64,000 nucleotides of DNA from Sinorhizobium sp. 8-89 (GCF_030124325.1 NZ_JASKLR010000013.1:62001-126000), one strand, 5' to 3'. Shown: positions 35,678-43,569, numbered from the stretch's first letter. The notes: a model not told the origin generated them from the sequence alone. Numbers and translations are program-made.

Positions 35678-36444
35678 GCGGTTTCGAACCTGCGCTCTGC
35701 ACCGTCACGTTCCGCAAGATGCCCGCGGAAAGGATCCTGAAGCTGGCCGTCCAAGCTGGGCTTGCGGCGATCGAATGGGCAGGCGATGCCCATGTCACTC
35801 CCGGAGACGAGCCGGTCGCCCGGAACATCGCGCGCCTTTGCGAAAGGGCGGGGTTGGCGACGTCCTATGGTTCCTACGTTGCGCCGCCAACGGATGACCT
35901 TCCCGTGTTCCGACGCGCGCTCGACAGTGCGATCGCGCTTGGCGCCTCGAATATCCGCATCTGGCCCGGCACGCGCCAACGCGATTCCAAGGACTACAGC
36001 GAGGGTGAAAGACGCACGGCGGCGGCCGCGATCCGTGACATGGGTGCGGAGGCCGCGCGCCATGGCGTCACCGTTTCACTGGAATATCACCCGCAGTCCC
36101 TGACGGATAAAAGCGACTCGGCGCGGCGCCTGATCGACGCGATCGCCCACGACAATGTCTATCTTTATTGGCAGCCGCGACCCGGCCTGACGCTTGGCGA
36201 AGCTCTGGCTGAGGTCGCCCAGATCGGCGAGCATGTTTCACATGTCCATGTCTTTGCCTGGGACGCTGACCGCAATCGCTTCCCCTTGAGGTCGGCGTCC
36301 GATTATTGGCGAACGGTTCTCGCCGAAATGCCCACGTCGCGCTGGACCGGACGGCGATTTGCCATGCTGGAGTTCGTGGCAAATGACGACGCCGCGGCAT
36401 TCTTCGAAGATGCCGCGACGCTCAGGCAAATTCTCGAAAGGTGA
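35674..36444 (+). CDS. Sugar phosphate isomerase/epimerase family (TIM barrel)
   Basis: This 256-residue protein has the xylose-isomerase-like barrel. AAIEWAGDAHVTPGD carries the first acidic/His segment, VSLEYHPQSLTD the Glu, HVSHVHVFAWD the His/Asp segment and FAMLEFVAND the last Glu. It closes the LacI-DUF2264-dehydrogenase operon, joined by ATGA. The family includes isomerases and dehydratases of keto sugars, so it probably prepares the liberated sugar for central metabolism. Confidence 0.85.
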   Translation: MSGFEPALCTVTFRKMPAERILKLAVQAGLAAIEWAGDAHVTPGDEPVARNIARLCERAGLATSYGSYVAPPTDDLPVFRRALDSAIALGASNIRIWPGTRQRDSKDYSEGERRTAAAAIRDMGAEAARHGVTVSLEYHPQSLTDKSDSARRLIDAIAHDNVYLYWQPRPGLTLGEALAEVAQIGEHVSHVHVFAWDADRNRFPLRSASDYWRTVLAEMPTSRWTGRRFAMLEFVANDDAAAFFEDAATLRQILER

Positions 36445-36590
36445 AGGCGGGCGGGATCAGGGGCGCCGAAGCTGCTTCGATTGGAATGGCCTCCGGCGAG
36501 CGACGCCGCGGTGGCCGCGATGCGGGCATCCAGCAGGCAGCCATCCTGCATGTCCAGGTCCTGGCACGTTCCGTTCCATAGTAGCAGCTC

Positions 36591-36616
36591 GGAACTCTTT
36601 GCCACACTGGAGGGTT
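36591..36616 (+). promoter_or_regulatory. EcfG-like promoter, GGAAC-N17-GGTT
   Basis: GGAAC 36591-36595 and GGTT 36613-36616 lie 32 bases before the start at 36648. The spacer is one base longer than the best sites in the window. Confidence 0.5.
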
Positions 36617-36647
36617 ATCGGAATCGAATGACGGTCGGGTGTCGCAA

Positions 36648-37073
36648 ATGTCTCAAAAGATCAATGCCTTCAGCAAATTCTCGACTGCAGTGGCGGAATA
36701 TTCCGGGCGGCCTGTCACCTTCACACTTGCGGTGGCCGCGATTGTCGTCTGGGGCGTGACCGGGCCACTGTTCGGCTTTTCCGAAGCATGGCAGCTGGTC
36801 GTGAACACCGGGACCACGATCGTGACGTTCCTCATGGTTTTCGTTCTCCAAAACTCTCAGATCCGCGATGGCATAGCGATTCAGGCGAAGCTCGACGAGC
36901 TCATCCTGACGAGCTCGGCGGAGAACAAGTTTATCGGCATCGAGGAGCTTGATGAGCGTGAGCTCAAGCGGATCACCGAGATCCTGAAGGAACATGCCAA
37001 AAGTGAGGATGATCGCGTCCTACATGAGAAGATGTCGCGAGCAGTCGAGCGGCAGCCAGAGGAAAGCGAATAA
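36648..37073 (+). CDS. Low-affinity iron permease-like small membrane protein
   Basis: This 141-residue protein has two membrane helices (about residues 24-43 and 52-70), the second followed by FVLQNSQIRDGIAIQAKLDE, the signature of the Iron_permease family (PF04120 as I recall it), and a charged coiled C-terminus. The ATG 36648 is preferred to the in-frame GTG 36639. Despite the family name, bacterial members are often stress-induced with unproven transport. It is the first gene of the stress-type region and has an EcfG-like promoter. Confidence 0.8.
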   Translation: MSQKINAFSKFSTAVAEYSGRPVTFTLAVAAIVVWGVTGPLFGFSEAWQLVVNTGTTIVTFLMVFVLQNSQIRDGIAIQAKLDELILTSSAENKFIGIEELDERELKRITEILKEHAKSEDDRVLHEKMSRAVERQPEESE

Positions 37074-37113
37074 CGAAAACGGCACTGGCCGCGAGCACGC
37101 AGAAGGCGTCGCT

Positions 37114-37138
37114 GGAACCAAACGTCGGCAAGGCCGTT
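37114..37138 (+). promoter_or_regulatory. EcfG-type promoter, exact GGAAC-N16-CGTT
   Basis: GGAAC 37114-37118 and CGTT 37135-37138 are an exact match with 16-base spacing, ending 35 bases before the start at 37173. Confidence 0.75.
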
Positions 37139-37145
37139 TGCGTAG

Positions 37146-37547
<402 letters not shown>

Positions 37548-37550
37548 GCC

Positions 37551-38333
37551 ATGTCGGGTCGATCGTCTGTCGCCTTGGTCACGGGCGCGGGATCCGGCAT
37601 CGGCCGCGCCACCGCGCTTGCGCTTGCCTCGGCCGGGATGAAGGTCGGCGTGCTCGGCCGTACCCGTTCAAAGCTGGAGCAGTGCGCTTCGGAGATCGCT
37701 GCCGCTGGTGGCAGAGCGCTGGTGCTTGAAGCAGATATCGCGGATGAACTCGAGATGCGCAACGCCGTCAAGACGCTTGTCCGCGAATTCGAGCATCTCG
37801 ATGTCGTCGTCGCCAATGCCGGTATCAACGGCGTTTGGGCGCCGATCGACGACTTGAAGCCGTTCGAATGGGACAAGACCATTGCCGTCAATCTGCGCGG
37901 CACCTATCTGACCCTGCATATGACGGTTCCCTATCTCAAGGAAAACGGCGGCGGCTCGATCGTCGTCGTGTCATCGATCAACGGTACGCGGACGTTCACC
38001 ACACCTGGTGCAACCGCATATACCGCCACCAAGGCGGCGCAGGTGGCGATTGTCCAGCAACTCGCCCTCGAATTGGCCAAGCACCACATTCGCGTCAATG
38101 CCGTCTGCCCGGGAGAGATCGAAACCGAAATCGAAGAAAACACCAGTCTGCGCCATGAAGAGGAGACGGCGATAGCGGTCGAGTGGCCGGACGGCCAAGT
38201 TCCGATTACCGGCGGCAAGCCCGGCCGCAGTGAGGACGTTGCGGAAGTCATCCGGTTTCTGGTTTCGGATAACGCTCGGCACGTGACAGGCAGCCCAATC
38301 TGGATCGATGGGGGCCAAGGCCTGCTGAGATAG
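37551..38333 (+). CDS. SDR family oxidoreductase
   Basis: This 260-residue classical SDR has TGAGSGIG (residues 11-18), VANAGING (about 87-94), a catalytic Ser in VVVSSINGT (about 142) and YTATK with Tyr and Lys (about 156-160). Three bases separate it from the preceding gene, placing it under the same EcfG-type promoter. The substrate is unknown. SDRs of this type are common in general-stress regulons. Confidence 0.87.
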   Translation: MSGRSSVALVTGAGSGIGRATALALASAGMKVGVLGRTRSKLEQCASEIAAAGGRALVLEADIADELEMRNAVKTLVREFEHLDVVVANAGINGVWAPIDDLKPFEWDKTIAVNLRGTYLTLHMTVPYLKENGGGSIVVVSSINGTRTFTTPGATAYTATKAAQVAIVQQLALELAKHHIRVNAVCPGEIETEIEENTSLRHEEETAIAVEWPDGQVPITGGKPGRSEDVAEVIRFLVSDNARHVTGSPIWIDGGQGLLR

Positions 38334-38339
38334 GTGGTA

Positions 38340-38390
38340 GCGCCAGATCATTCTCATCGTTCAACGAAACAGTTAGAATGATCTAGGCGC
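38340..38390. terminator. Long hairpin between convergent genes
   Basis: GCGCC plus AGATCATTCT (38340-38354) pairs with AGAATGATCT plus GGCGC (38375-38390) with one bulged A. The loop contains a small TCGTT/AACGA stem. It sits exactly between the convergent SDR and GFA genes and probably ends or stabilises both transcripts. No long T tract is present. Confidence 0.55.
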
Positions 38391-38416
38391 AGGACTCGCT
38401 GTTCGGAGGCAGAGGA

Positions 38417-38833
38417 TTACGCCGGCGGCATCTTCTCGAATTTCTGCACGGCCGGATCGAGCCGGTCCCAGGCATGACCGCGCACCGTGTACGTCACCAT
38501 CTGCGGCTCGTATCGGCCTGGATCGTCGAGGCTTGCGGCGTGAATGGTGAAGAAGTCCGGCGTGTCCGAGAAGGTCAGATAGACAGGCGACCCGCAGGCG
38601 GGGCAGAAGCCGCGCGTCTTCACGTTCCCGCTATCGCTGACCATGTCCCAATGCGTCGCTTCGCCCTCGAGCTTCACCGCCTCCCTGCTCGGGAAGGTCA
38701 GATAGGATCCGTGCCCGGTGCCGCTCGTGGTCTGGCAATGGCGGCACTGGCAGTCGTTCATCGCGATCGGCTCGGCCGAGATTTCATAGCGGATCGCGCC
38801 GCAGGCGCAGCCGCCGGTATAAGGCTTGCTCAC
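38417..38833 (-). CDS. GFA family (glutathione-dependent formaldehyde-activating-like) protein
   Basis: This 138-residue protein begins at GTG 38833 after GGGAGAG: MSKPYTGGCACGAIRYEISA. Zn-binding motifs are GCACG, DCQCRHCQ and FCPACGSPVY, the full cysteine set of the GFA (CENP-V-like) fold. Members bind zinc and are loosely tied to aldehyde handling; most have no proven reaction. It follows the ArsR and SRPBCC genes by 49 bases on the same strand and is probably in their operon. Confidence 0.88.
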   Translation of the reverse strand: MSKPYTGGCACGAIRYEISAEPIAMNDCQCRHCQTTSGTGHGSYLTFPSREAVKLEGEATHWDMVSDSGNVKTRGFCPACGSPVYLTFSDTPDFFTIHAASLDDPGRYEPQMVTYTVRGHAWDRLDPAVQKFEKMPPA

Positions 38834-38882
38834 GTGTCTCTCCCAATAAAGCGTTGCATTGGCCACGGCGATTTCCGTCGCG

Positions 38883-39347
38883 TCAGTCCTTCCCGCCGGC
38901 GATAGCGCCAATGTTCTGGACTACCTTCTTCCAGCCTTCGCCCATCTTCCTGAACGCGGTGTCGTTCTTCGGCAGGACGAAGCCGGAATGGACGAGGCGG
39001 AGGCGCGTGCCGTTTTCGCCCTTGGAAAGGATGAACGTGACCACGGTGTCGAGCGGTGAGCCGTATCCGACGTTTCCCTCATCCCCGCCTCTCCAGGCAT
39101 AGGCCAAACGTTCGTTCGGCTTCACCTCCAGCACCTGGCAGTGAATGGTGCCGTCCCACGCGCCGGCGGGCGTGGTCTGATAGGTGAAGCGCTTGCCTTC
39201 CACGGGCTCGAAGCCGGCCGGCATCATCAGCCATCGGCCCATCAAATTGGCCGTGGTCAGCGTCTTCCAGATCGTCTCCGGCGCATGCGGGAAAACCTCG
39301 TCGACCACTATGTCTTGCACGTCGAGTTTCAATACGGCGTCGTTCAT
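38883..39347 (-). CDS. SRPBCC/AHSA1 domain protein
   Basis: This 154-residue protein has the START-like helix-grip fold: VFPHAPETIWKTLTTANLMGRWLMMP at the N-terminus, GKRFTYQT, VLEVKPNERLAYAW, and a C-terminal helix GEGWKKVVQNIGAI. Such proteins bind hydrophobic ligands. It overlaps the ArsR gene by 4 bases (ATGA), a pairing common in bacteria where the ArsR partner lacks metal-site cysteines. Confidence 0.88.
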   Translation of the reverse strand: MNDAVLKLDVQDIVVDEVFPHAPETIWKTLTTANLMGRWLMMPAGFEPVEGKRFTYQTTPAGAWDGTIHCQVLEVKPNERLAYAWRGGDEGNVGYGSPLDTVVTFILSKGENGTRLRLVHSGFVLPKNDTAFRKMGEGWKKVVQNIGAIAGGKD

Positions 39348-39673
39348 GGATCAATTTCCTTCAGCAATGTTCTGAGATCTGCAAAACGTTCGCGCCAGAA
39401 GACGCCGTAATGGCTCATCCAGTCGACCAGCGGCGCGAGGCCGTCCGGCTGGGCGCGGTAATAGACTTTTCGGCCTTCGGGGCGCTCGGCGACCAGGCCG
39501 GCCTGCTTCAGGGCTTTGAGGTGTTGAGAAACAGCCCCCTGCGTCACGCCGCTCCCTCGCGTCAGGTCCACGACGGTGATCTCGCCGGAGTTGACGACCT
39601 GCTCAAACACGGCCCGCCGGGTGGGATCGGCAAGGGCGCGCATGACGGCGTTGATGGGAGTGGCTTCGGTCAT
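39344..39673 (-). CDS. ArsR family transcriptional regulator
   Basis: This 109-residue winged-helix protein has VMRALADPTRRAVFEQV at the start of the fold, the recognition helix GVTQGAVSQHLKAL and the wing ERPEGRKVYY. It has no cysteine metal motif, so its signal is not an obvious metal ion. It starts at ATG 39673 (MTEATPIN); frames further upstream cross the operator. It should repress its own operon with the SRPBCC and probably GFA genes. Confidence 0.88.
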   Translation of the reverse strand: MTEATPINAVMRALADPTRRAVFEQVVNSGEITVVDLTRGSGVTQGAVSQHLKALKQAGLVAERPEGRKVYYRAQPDGLAPLVDWMSHYGVFWRERFADLRTLLKEIDP

Positions 39674-39700
39674 GGGGAAAGCAATAGCGTACGCTAATTG

Positions 39701-39716
39701 ATTAGTCAATACTAAT
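39701..39716. promoter_or_regulatory. Candidate ArsR operator
   Basis: ATTAGT-CAAT-ACTAAT is a perfect 6-bp-arm palindrome in an AT-rich stretch 28-43 bases before the ArsR start. It is a good candidate for autorepression. Confidence 0.55.
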
Positions 39717-39838
39717 TGCTTGGTATAATGACGTGGTGTTTTCACGCCGCTGAGCGAGCAAAGGAATGAGGCCACTAGCGCGTGGCACGCTGCCGTGCTC
39801 GACGCGAGATATCCGCCAATGCTTTTCCTGAAACTGCT

Positions 39839-40036
39839 CTAATCGCCCTTGGTCTTGCCGGCGTCCGACAGCTTGCCGCGATGAGGATCCTTCAGGTTTT
39901 CCCCGACCGCATCCCTGTCCCGCTCGGGATTATCCTTGGCGGGAAGATAGCCCCTCGGCTTCGTCTCCTTCGGCCCTTCCCAGCGCGGCGATTGTTCCGT
40001 TGTGCCGGGCGCACCCGGTTTCGGCGTTTTCATCAT
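39839..40036 (-). CDS. Small hydrophilic hypothetical protein
   Basis: This 65-residue protein is very rich in Lys, Pro, Asp and Gly (MMKTPKPGAPGTTEQSPRWE...), probably disordered, with no hydrophobic segment. GGAGAG precedes the ATG pair, and a strong EcfG-type promoter ends 29 bases before the start. This arrangement, rather than homology, supports it as a real stress-induced gene. Function is unknown. Confidence 0.72.
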   Translation of the reverse strand: MMKTPKPGAPGTTEQSPRWEGPKETKPRGYLPAKDNPERDRDAVGENLKDPHRGKLSDAGKTKGD

Positions 40037-40064
40037 TGCTCTCCACGTTTATGTTCGGTGACGA

Positions 40065-40089
40065 AACCACAGCGGCTGCAAATCGTTCC
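40065..40089 (-). promoter_or_regulatory. EcfG-type promoter, GGAAC-N16-GGTT
   Basis: On the minus strand GGAAC (40089-40085) is followed after 16 bases by GGTT (40068-40065), 29 bases before the start at 40036. Confidence 0.65.
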
Positions 40090-40305
40090 CGGTTTTCAAC
40101 ATCATCGCTCCCGCGTTGCCCGCAGTAGCTTGTCCAAGAAAAAGGGCCCCATCGAATCGATGGAGCCCGATCTGCACTGTCGTTTGGGATCGCGCGGATC
40201 CGTAGGGGCTTGCGGAGAGGGGACTTTTTCCACGCGGTCCGACAAATAAACCGGAAGCGCGGCAATTTGTTCCCGGTCGGTCAACAAAAGCTTGGGGAGC
40301 CTATA

Positions 40306-40557
40306 TCACCACGACCAGAACCGCTGGCTTCGCGCAGGAGCGGCAGACGTACCGCCCATGACAAAGCCCGCGACAAATGCAAGGGTCGCGACCACGAGCA
40401 AGGTGCTGCTGAGCGCCGCCGGGTGCTCGCGCGCGGTCCCGGCAACGACCGCCGCTTCGTCGCGGACGTAGCGCGCGGCATCCTGAGCCCTCGTTTTCAG
40501 ATCGGGTTCCGCCGGCCTGCCGGTGAAGCCGGCTTTCAGCGATTTCGGCGCTGCCAT
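40306..40557 (-). CDS. Small membrane-anchored protein (DUF883-like)
   Basis: This 83-residue protein starts MAAPKSLKAGFTGRPAEPDL after AAGGAG. A charged helix (TRAQDAARYVRDEAAVVAGTAREHP) leads to one C-terminal membrane helix (LSSTLLVVATLAFVAGFVMG). The layout resembles DUF883/ElaB-type inner-membrane proteins that associate with ribosomes or envelope in stationary phase; that likeness is loose. It lies 11 bases after the gene at 40569, so it shares its EcfG-type promoter. Confidence 0.78.
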   Translation of the reverse strand: MAAPKSLKAGFTGRPAEPDLKTRAQDAARYVRDEAAVVAGTAREHPAALSSTLLVVATLAFVAGFVMGGTSAAPARSQRFWSW

Positions 40558-40568
40558 CGTTCTACTCC

Positions 40569-40814
40569 TTATTCCTGGTCTTTCATGCCCGGGGTCGGAT
40601 AGCGTTGGTCCGCTTCCTCGAGATCGGACTCCACGAGATAATCGTCTCTCTTCAAGCGCGCGGCTTCCCGCATGGCGCGATGGTTTGCGAGATCGTCCGG
40701 CTCGACGGGCTGCTTCTTCGCGCGCGGATGCAAATCACTGTCCTTCTCGATGGGTCTCTGTCCGGCGGTATCGCCGGCGACGCTCTTGCTCCGCTTTTCG
40801 GTGTCTTTCATCAT
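40569..40814 (-). CDS. Small hydrophilic hypothetical protein
   Basis: This 81-residue protein starts MMKDTEKRSKSVAGDTAGQR after AGGAGGAA. It is highly charged, with DDLANHRAMREAARLKRDDYLVESDLEEADQRYPTPGM suggesting one long helix and no membrane span. It is the first of two cotranscribed genes behind an exact EcfG-type promoter. Function is unknown. Confidence 0.78.
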   Translation of the reverse strand: MMKDTEKRSKSVAGDTAGQRPIEKDSDLHPRAKKQPVEPDDLANHRAMREAARLKRDDYLVESDLEEADQRYPTPGMKDQE

Positions 40815-40840
40815 TTCCTCCTGAGCGTTCCTGATGGGTC

Positions 40841-40865
40841 AACGCCAGGCCCGACGGGAAGTTCC
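40841..40865 (-). promoter_or_regulatory. EcfG-type promoter, exact GGAAC-N16-CGTT
   Basis: Minus-strand GGAAC (40865-40861) and CGTT (40844-40841) with 16-base spacing, 27 bases before the start at 40814. Confidence 0.78.
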
Positions 40866-40897
40866 CCGACCGAAACCTCTCGGCGATCCTCAAGCGA

Positions 40898-41029
40898 TCA
40901 ATCGGTCGTGGCGGGAAGGCGCGTGCCGTCTTGCTCGGCAGGGTTGCGATCGGCGGCATCATAGATCAGCAAAGCGAGAGCCGCTGCCGTCAGAAAGACA
41001 ATCCCTGTGAGAATCGTGCGCGGTTTCAT
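40898..41029 (-). CDS. 43-residue membrane peptide
   Basis: MKPRTILTGIVFLTAAALAL begins a short protein with one membrane helix (about residues 6-23) and a charged tail DRNPAEQDGTRLPATTD. The ribosome site is weak, but an exact EcfG-type promoter ends 25 bases before the ATG, which argues for a real transcript. It could be a small envelope peptide of the stress response. The stop overlaps nothing. Confidence 0.6.
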   Translation of the reverse strand: MKPRTILTGIVFLTAAALALLIYDAADRNPAEQDGTRLPATTD

Positions 41030-41053
41030 TGCCAATCGTCCCGAGAGTGAGGA

Positions 41054-41078
41054 AACGCCTCCGGCTGTAATCGGTTCC
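41054..41078 (-). promoter_or_regulatory. EcfG-type promoter, exact GGAAC-N16-CGTT
   Basis: Minus-strand GGAAC (41078-41074) and CGTT (41057-41054), spacing 16. It is back to back with the plus-strand site at 41115-41140, 36 bases between the GGAAC boxes. Confidence 0.75.
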
Positions 41079-41114
41079 GACGATACACGGGACACCCGCG
41101 AGCGGAATACGTCC

Positions 41115-41140
41115 GGAACAAAAGCGTCCGGCCCTCGGTT
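41115..41140 (+). promoter_or_regulatory. EcfG-like promoter, GGAAC-N17-GGTT
   Basis: GGAAC 41115-41119 and GGTT 41137-41140 precede the SDR at 41206 by 66 bases. It is divergent with the exact site at 41054-41078. Confidence 0.55.
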
Positions 41141-41205
41141 AGACGCCCACACAACACGCAGGCGGAACTGCGAATGCCCCCTTATTCAATACGGAGTCTT
41201 CGGAA

Positions 41206-42063
41206 ATGGACACCTTTCCTCACCCTCCCTTTGCGCGGCAACCTCAGGCCATGCCCGGAACGACGGATCGAATGGAGCCATTGCCTGATCATGGGGAGAA
41301 TTCCTACAAGGGTTCCGGCCGGCTGAAGGGAAAAAAGGCGATCATAACTGGCGGCGATAGCGGCATCGGCAGGGCCGTGGCGATCGCCTATGCGAGAGAG
41401 GGCGCGGACGTTCTGATCTCCTATCTGAGCGAGCATGAGGACGCGCAAGCGACGAAGGCGCTTGTCGAAGAAGCCGGGCGCAAGGCCGTGCTGGTAGCGG
41501 GCGACATCCAGTCCTCCGATCACTGCCGGCGCATCGTCGATACGGCAGTCGAGCAGCTCGGCGGTATAGATATTCTCGTCAACAACGCTGCTCACCAGGC
41601 GGCATTCAAGGCGATCGAGGACATAACCGACGAGGAATGGGAACTGACCTTCAAGGTCAACATCCATGCGATTTTCTACCTGACCAAGGCGGCGGTACCG
41701 CATATGCGTGAAGGCAGTGCGATCATAAATACTGCCTCAATCAATGCCGACAGCCCCAATCCGACCCTGCTTGCCTATGCCACCACCAAGGGTGCGCTCC
41801 ACAACTTCACGGCCGGGCTTGCACAGCTGCTGGCAGAGCGGGGCATACGCGCGAATGTCGTGGCTCCGGGGCCAATCTGGACGCCGCTGATCCCTTCCAC
41901 CCTTCCGGAGGATTCGGTCGTGAATTTCGGCAAGCAGGTACCGATGAAGCGCCCCGGCCAGCCGGTGGAACTGGCATCGACCTTCGTGATGCTGGCGGAT
42001 CCGATGTCGAGCTACGTATCCGGCGCGACGATCGCGGTGACCGGAGGCAAGCCATTCCTCTGA
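41206..42063 (+). CDS. SDR family oxidoreductase, general-stress YdaD/YghA-like
   Basis: This 285-residue SDR has the long N-terminal extension (about 40 residues, FPHPPFARQPQAMPGTTDRM) typical of the stress-induced YghA/YdaD group. Motifs are TGGDSGIG (about 49-56), NNAAHQ in place of NNAG, Ser in NTASINAD, and YATTK with the catalytic Tyr and Lys. CGGAG lies 5-9 bases before the ATG. In other bacteria this group belongs to the general stress regulon, agreeing with the EcfG-like promoter. Substrate unknown. Confidence 0.87.
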   Translation: MDTFPHPPFARQPQAMPGTTDRMEPLPDHGENSYKGSGRLKGKKAIITGGDSGIGRAVAIAYAREGADVLISYLSEHEDAQATKALVEEAGRKAVLVAGDIQSSDHCRRIVDTAVEQLGGIDILVNNAAHQAAFKAIEDITDEEWELTFKVNIHAIFYLTKAAVPHMREGSAIINTASINADSPNPTLLAYATTKGALHNFTAGLAQLLAERGIRANVVAPGPIWTPLIPSTLPEDSVVNFGKQVPMKRPGQPVELASTFVMLADPMSSYVSGATIAVTGGKPFL

Positions 42064-42209
42064 TAACGGCGTAGGGAAACGTTCGAAACAGTTGCGCGCA
42101 TTCGAAATCGCCACACTTCCGAATGCGGGTCGCATGATTCTGGATCGACCCAACGCGATCCGGTCGCATATGCTAATTTGCCGGCACTGCGCCGGCACAA
42201 GCCAAAATA

Positions 42210-42476
42210 TCAGGAACCGCTCCAGCTATTGACGCGGAATTGTGCTTCCTCAGCCGCCTTGATGAATGCGGCCCGCGCCGCATCGGGTTCGTCAGCTCCC
42301 TCGATCACGCGGTCGCATACAGCCAATGCCTCGCTTTTTGCCTCACCCTCCGCGAGCGGCCAGTGGTTCTTGAGGCATAGGAAGGCGTCGCGCGTGCTTT
42401 GCACCCGCAGGACGCGGCTCGGCGCCTCCAGGATGACTGCTTCGCGCCACAGGCGATCCTGCGTCAGAGTTGGCAT
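42210..42476 (-). CDS. DUF982 family small protein
   Basis: This 88-residue protein is the fourth DUF982 member in the window. It has STRDAFLCLKNHWP and the helical end DAARAAFIKAAEEAQFRV, matching KARRAFIKAAEEAHISI of the protein at 613. It begins at TAATG, overlapping the CBS-gene stop by one base, so it is translationally coupled to it and shares its EcfG-type promoter. Confidence 0.85.
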   Translation of the reverse strand: MPTLTQDRLWREAVILEAPSRVLRVQSTRDAFLCLKNHWPLAEGEAKSEALAVCDRVIEGADEPDAARAAFIKAAEEAQFRVNSWSGS

Positions 42477-42946
42477 TAGGAAACTCCTTCAAGCGGAGGG
42501 GATTGGGATGCCTGGCGGCTTATTCCACCCAGTACGAGGCCGCCGAGTTCCGGGCTCGCCCGCGTGATATCTGCCAGCGAAACGATGCCGGCTGCGCGCT
42601 TTTTTTCATCAACGACGACAAGGCGACGTATTTTGTAATCATGCATCTTTTGCGCGGCCAGCAGGATGCTGTCATCCTCCTCGCAGGATTCGGCCGAAAC
42701 CGTCATGAACTCGAACACGGCCGTCGATGTCGACAGTCCCTGGGCAACGACCGAGGTAAGGATGTCTCGGTCCGTCACGATCCCCAGGATCGTTCCGACG
42801 CCTGGGGCCTCGACTGGCAGGGCACCAACGCCTGCCTCTTCCATCAACCGCGCAACCGACTGCGCCGTGTCGCTCGGTGAAACTGTGAAGACCAGTCTGG
42901 ACATCACGTCCCGCACGCGTATCGCTTTGTCCTCATGGGCGGCCAT
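42476..42946 (-). CDS. CBS-domain pair protein
   Basis: This 156-residue protein has two CBS motifs: VRDVMSRLVFTVSPSDTAQS to GIVTDRDILTSVV (about residues 9-65), and the second ending in IRRLVVVDEKKRAAGIVSLADITRA (about 110-135). CBS pairs bind adenosyl ligands and act as energy sensors, here free-standing. Start 42946 follows CAGGAG. It is coupled to DUF982 by TAATG and preceded by a small basic ORF. Confidence 0.88.
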   Translation of the reverse strand: MAAHEDKAIRVRDVMSRLVFTVSPSDTAQSVARLMEEAGVGALPVEAPGVGTILGIVTDRDILTSVVAQGLSTSTAVFEFMTVSAESCEEDDSILLAAQKMHDYKIRRLVVVDEKKRAAGIVSLADITRASPELGGLVLGGISRQASQSPPLEGVS

Positions 42947-43136
42947 TGATGAGACTCCTGCCATTGATGGATGCGGGCACCCTGACTTCCTCATCTGCCG
43001 ACTTCTTGAGTGTGAGATCTACGCGATAGGGAACGATGACCTGAGGTTGCCACGTATTTCTTCGCGTCTTCTTCGGGTTCGGGTTCTCAGGCGGCCGCTG
43101 GAATCTCTGACGCTTCTTCTTCGATCGTTGCCGCAC
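42933..43136 (-). CDS. Small basic hypothetical protein
   Basis: This 67-residue frame starts at GTG 43136, 6 bases after AAGGAGAG: MRQRSKKKRQRFQRPPENPN. It is strongly basic at the N-terminus and overlaps the CBS-gene start by 14 bases. The exact EcfG-type promoter at 43193-43217 and the strong ribosome site support translation. The basic end could bind nucleic acid. No family is recognised, and a leader-peptide role for the CBS gene is an alternative. Confidence 0.45.
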   Translation of the reverse strand: MRQRSKKKRQRFQRPPENPNPKKTRRNTWQPQVIVPYRVDLTLKKSADEEVRVPASINGRSLINGRP

Positions 43137-43192
43137 GATGCTCTCCTTCTGCTGGTATGGAACGCGCGCGGGCTAAGCCGCGTTGCATCCTT

Positions 43193-43217
43193 AACGCACC
43201 ACGAAGAGAGCGGTTCC
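43193..43217 (-). promoter_or_regulatory. EcfG-type promoter, exact GGAAC-N16-CGTT
   Basis: Minus-strand GGAAC (43217-43213) and CGTT (43196-43193), spacing 16, 57 bases before GTG 43136. It should drive the basic ORF, CBS and DUF982 genes. Confidence 0.75.
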
Positions 43218-43243
43218 CGCGCGTGGCAGGCTATTTCGTCTTC

Positions 43244-43519
43244 TCAACGATCGTTTTTTGGCACGGCGGCGGCAGGCTCCGCCGCCGCGCGTGCGCTGGC
43301 GTCCTGGAGAATGGATGAAATTTCTGCCGTCACCGCGTTCTGTCGCGCAAAGGCTTCGGACGGCACAATTCCCGGATCTTCCTCATGATCCTGCACGATC
43401 AGTTCTTCTTCCAGGATGCGATTGATCACCAGCCAGGCATCGTCATTTTTCGCCAATGCCGAAAGGACAGCCACCAGGATTTCGCGGTAGGCGGCCAGCC
43501 GAAACTCGATGTTTTCCAT
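43244..43519 (-). CDS. Hypothetical small acidic protein
   Basis: This 91-residue protein starts MENIEFRLAAYREILVAVLS with GCGGAGC upstream. It is largely helical with no membrane segment, and has an acidic centre EEELIVQDHEEDPGIVPSEAFA. It lies 50 bases after the DUF1236 gene on the same strand and is probably expressed from that gene's promoter. I do not recognise a family. Confidence 0.7.
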   Translation of the reverse strand: MENIEFRLAAYREILVAVLSALAKNDDAWLVINRILEEELIVQDHEEDPGIVPSEAFARQNAVTAEISSILQDASARAAAEPAAAVPKNDR

Positions 43520-43569
43520 GCTCCGCTTTCCGATCTTTCGCGCTGGCGGCCGCCCGTTCGGCGATCCCG

